DNA of 5,983 nucleotides from Actinomycetota bacterium (GTDB lineage Bacteria; Actinomycetota; Thermoleophilia; UBA2241): assembly GCA_003132645.1 (NCBI GenBank), contig PKYM01000237.1, positions 1 to 5,983 on the forward strand. Direction: 5' to 3'. Positions 5,406 to 5,983 of this stretch are shown here, one piece after another (the first letter of the stretch is position 1; every line of letters starts with the position of its first letter). Below the pieces are notes generated by a model. The model did not search any database and was not told the DNA's origin. It was given only the letters and a program-made list of their open reading frames with translations. A program made the position numbers and the translations under genes.

Positions 5406-5983
5406 ATGGGTTGGATCGCGGGGGCCATAGCAGTAGTCGTCGTCTTGTTCATCGTCTTCACGGTCCTTTCGGGCATCCGCATCGTCCGGCCGACCCATCG
5501 CGGCCTCGTCGAGCGTCTGGGCAAGTACAACCGCTACGCCGGACCGGGCATCCACCTGACCATCCCGTATGGCATCGAGCGCATGTACCAGGTCGACATT
5601 CGCGAGGTCCTGGTCGAAGCGCAGCCCCAGACGATCATCACCAACGACAACCTGAACGCCAAGGTCGACGCGCAGGTCTATCTCAAGGTCAAGGCCGACG
5701 AAGAGAACGTCAAGGCCTCGATCTACAACGTCACCAACTACGAACTGCAGATCGTCAACTTGTCGCGCACGACGCTGCGCAACATCATCGGCACCATGAC
5801 GCTGAAGTCGGCCAACAGCGAGCGCGGCAAGATCAACGAGGAGCTGCGCGGCACGCTCAAGTCCGAGACCGCGAGCTGGGGCATCGAGATCCTGCGCACT
5901 GAGCTCAAGGAGATTGACCCCCCGCCCGACGTTCAGGAGACCATGAACAAGGTCGTCAAGGCCGAGAACGAAAAGATCGCCGC
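5406..5983 (+). CDS. SPFH/stomatin-like (slipin-type) membrane protein, 3' end outside the window
   Basis: The first 192 residues of a prohibitin/stomatin-family protein, membrane-anchored scaffolds that form oligomeric microdomains and often regulate membrane proteases or transporters. An N-terminal anchor occupies about residues 4-22 (GAIAVVVVLFIVFTVL and flanks), followed by the SPFH domain: GIRIVRPTHRGLVERLGKYN (23-42), AGPGIHLTIPYGIERMYQVD (45-64), QTIITNDNLNAKVDAQVYLK (75-94), VNLSRTTLRNIIG (117-129), SERGKINEELR (138-148), WGIEILRTELKEI (158-170) and PPPDVQETMNKVVKAENEK (172-190), the start of the usual coiled coil. The gene is open at base 5983. The start is fixed by AGGAGG. Its Lys/Asn/Glu-rich codons give visibly lower GC than the genes to the left. 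It has its own gap and probable promoter, so membership in the MoxR-VWA operon is uncertain. No NfeD-type partner can be seen within the window. Confidence 0.92.
   Translation, partial: MGWIAGAIAVVVVLFIVFTVLSGIRIVRPTHRGLVERLGKYNRYAGPGIHLTIPYGIERMYQVDIREVLVEAQPQTIITNDNLNAKVDAQVYLKVKADEENVKASIYNVTNYELQIVNLSRTTLRNIIGTMTLKSANSERGKINEELRGTLKSETASWGIEILRTELKEIDPPPDVQETMNKVVKAENEKIA

Noticed and set aside
5366..5902. A 178-codon + strand frame over the start of the SPFH gene
   Set aside because: It is out of frame with the SPFH protein, whose start has a perfect ribosome site and whose translation shows the full SPFH pattern. The competing frame is Arg/His/Gln-rich with no domain.
1..5983. CRISPR array, insertion sequence or defence island
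   Set aside because: No regularly spaced direct repeats, no transposase or nuclease-like protein and no terminal inverted repeats with target duplications were seen.

Overview
The window reads as a very GC-rich bacterial chromosome segment, most likely from an actinobacterium. Hand counts give 45 G/C in 60 bases at 541-600 and 35 in 60 at 5641-5700. The main taxonomic clue is the gene order at the left: an FtsB/DivIC-like division protein, a DUF501 protein and a Ppx/GppA phosphatase, packed head to tail. From general knowledge this string is characteristic of Actinobacteriota, often downstream of enolase. The class cannot be fixed from this window. All genes lie on the + strand.

Region 1 (1-2053) is this housekeeping block. 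The FtsB-like gene overlaps DUF501 by ATGA, and the frame of the former stays open to the left edge, so its true start may lie outside the window. Ppx/GppA follows after 10 bases. It has all the expected sugar-kinase/Hsp70-fold motifs but carries low-complexity insertions, one of which coincides with two overlapping perfect DNA palindromes.

Region 2 (2054-2247) holds a complete class II tRNA-Leu(UAA) with encoded CCA and a TATACT -10 box in front. None of the protein genes in the window uses the TTA codon it reads.

Region 3 (2248-5261) looks like an accessory operon: a TauE/SafE-family membrane transporter, an overlapping DUF1634 membrane protein, a MoxR-type AAA+ ATPase and a von Willebrand A (VWA) protein with an intact MIDAS. 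The first pair is a plausible transporter plus accessory subunit. The second is a classic MoxR-VWA chaperone-like pair. The ATPase has Asn in place of the usual Walker B Asp, and a 10-bp all-GC hairpin separates it from the VWA gene.

Region 4 (5262-5983) is a 144-base intergenic stretch with a possible hairpin, a -10-like box and a perfect AGGAGG ribosome site, followed by an SPFH/stomatin-like membrane protein cut off by the right edge. Its base composition is lower in GC than its neighbours.

No transposase, integrase, CRISPR array or phage gene is visible. The region with most room for new biology is the TauE-DUF1634-MoxR-VWA(-SPFH) cluster. Each family is known; the idea that they act together on a membrane complex is inference.
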